From Diploptera punctata (Eukaryota; Arthropoda; Insecta; Blattodea; Blaberidae), in the NCBI GenBank assembly GCA_030220185.1, contig JASPKZ010007303.1, forward strand, positions 434,001-498,000: 64,000 nucleotides of DNA, given 5' to 3'. Of this stretch, positions 63,190-64,000 are shown one piece after another. Below the pieces are notes generated by a model that was not told the DNA's origin, did not search any database, and was given only the letters and a program-made list of their open reading frames with translations. The position numbers were made by a program, and so were the translations under genes. How positions within the stretch are numbered: position 1 is the first letter of the stretch; the number at the start of each line of letters is the position of its first letter.

Positions 63190-63525
63190 ACACAACAATC
63201 TGCCAGAATACAAGCTGCTGAAATGAAATTCCTCAGACCAATAGTAGGATATAAAAAAAACAGACAAAAATACAACATAGATATAAGGCAACAACTAAAA
63301 ATAGAGGAATTAAACACAACAATAGTGATATATGGAACAAACTGGAAAGAACACTTGGCAAGGATGACTGAGAATAGAATACCAAAAGCAGCATACAACT
63401 ATTCACCACCAGGAAGAAGAAACTTGGGAAGGCCAAAAAAATGAAAACAGCAGCAATTTGGAGGCAGAAACAGGGTAGTAAATAAGCCTACCGTGACGAA
63501 GAAGAAGAAGAAGAAGAAGAAGAAA
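63190..63525 (+). pseudogene. RTE-B 3' fragment, longest open copy
   Basis: QSARIQAAEMKFLRPIVGYK, then YNIDIRQQLKIEELNTTIVI, YGTNWKEHLARMTENRIPKA, AYNYSPPGRRNLGRPKK with a stop, then a (GAA)n tail at 63497-63522. It is open through the whole visible C-terminus and serves as the uninterrupted reference for 42896-43820. Confidence 0.85.
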
Positions 63526-63737
63526 ATATCGGTCCATTTAAGTTTAGAGCAAACCAAAGGTTGGCGAAAAACATAATTTATAAGACTCGGACGTAAGATC
63601 AAGAGAGTTGACTGAATAAAATCGATCTTAAAAATACGAAGAATTCCCAAATTGCATCCTCTGCGTTGAGTACGCACTGTGAAAACAAACTTTATCATAC
63701 CATGTATGTTTATAAAGTATATTTAACTTTTTAAGGG
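63526..63737. other. Stretch without recognised gene
   Basis: Between the (GAA)n tail and the terminal repeat; nothing supported. Confidence 0.35.
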
Positions 63738-64000
63738 GGTGATGAGTGAAAAATTGACCATTTGAGATCAAAATTGGCATTTTTTGTTTTTTGTACTAAA
63801 AAATAGTCTGTACTCTAATGTATATGTTGGCAAAGTTTCAGAGGACTATGGCGCTTCTAAGTGCCCTAAATTACATCAGAGTTAAAAGGCTGCGCCAGTT
63901 AAATACTACCGGCATGCAAATCTTTAAACTTCTTTTTCCGCACTTTTATTTCCACTGCATTTTTGTACATTCAAACTTGAATGGAATTAAGATAGTTTGT
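63738..64000. repeat. Dispersed repeat, inverted partner of bases 1-303
   Basis: GGTGATGAGTGAAAAATTGACC, CCATTTGAGATCAAAATTGG, TATATGTTGGCAAAGTTTC and CTGCATTTTTGTACAT are the reverse complements of the left-end copy. It continues past the window. Confidence 0.85.

Overview
This window looks like repeat-dense arthropod nuclear DNA. An insect of the cockroach/termite type is my best guess, because the dominant retrotransposon C-terminus (motif GCETWTL, then RRLRWAGHVARMG) is very familiar from cockroach gene predictions; this is from memory and unverified. DNA is AT-rich, with long microsatellites, Pol III-derived SINEs, non-LTR retrotransposons and mariner/pogo relics. I found no convincing host protein-coding exon. 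Nearly every longer reading frame belongs to a mobile element and is broken.

Working names used below. SINE-1: tRNA head GGGGCACGCCGTAGCGTAG, about 300 bp. SINE-2: head CCGCTGTGGTCTCGAGGTAG, with a (GAT)n-rich tail. SINE-4: head GCGCCGTAGCCGAGTGG. SINE-5: head with GAACCCGCGACC. SINE-6: tail with TCTCGGGGTTTCCCCCTGCC. RTE-A: an APE-endonuclease plus RT element with a short (TTAG/TAAG)n 3' tail, about 15 copies, one nearly full length (15605-18850, minus). RTE-B to RTE-F: related RT C-terminal families with (GAA)n or (GAT)n tails. CR1-like, R1-like, R2-like and Penelope-like (GIY-YIG) fragments also occur.

Layout. 0-13 kb: SINEs, RTE-A fragments and two short mariner elements with terminal inverted repeats (4148-5026, 9414-9990), plus a double insertion at one target site (10401-11440). 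13-27 kb: two complete 535-bp CACTG-terminated elements and a third degraded one; Penelope fragments in inverted orientation split by a SINE; the near-full RTE-A; a 938-bp mariner derivative; a large fold-back element (21264-22575); and a minisatellite enclosed in inverted repeats (24625-25218). 28-34 kb: an internally deleted RTE-A, an R1-like fragment, a CCCGGG-rich repeat, a split RNase H region and a Penelope fragment. 35083-37335: the best-preserved DNA transposon, with CACTG ends, long TIRs, a target duplication and a 564-codon frame broken by two single-base shifts. Its last coding segment is the one kept in the 535-bp elements, so the four copies form one transposon lineage. 38-50 kb: a higher-order minisatellite, CR1 and pogo-like relics, and a mariner inserted in RTE-B. 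51.4-53.4 kb: five tandem 293-bp units, each with a tRNA-like gene, next to a hairpin-forming inverted repeat. 54-64 kb: more nested RT, mariner and SINE insertions, an R2-like fragment, and a terminal repeat that is the inverted counterpart of bases 1-303.

Nested insertions give relative ages: RTE-A, SINE-1 and SINE-2 repeatedly sit inside older elements with clear target-site duplications. Boundaries without a target duplication are approximate (about 10-20 bp). All family assignments come from motif reading without database searches.
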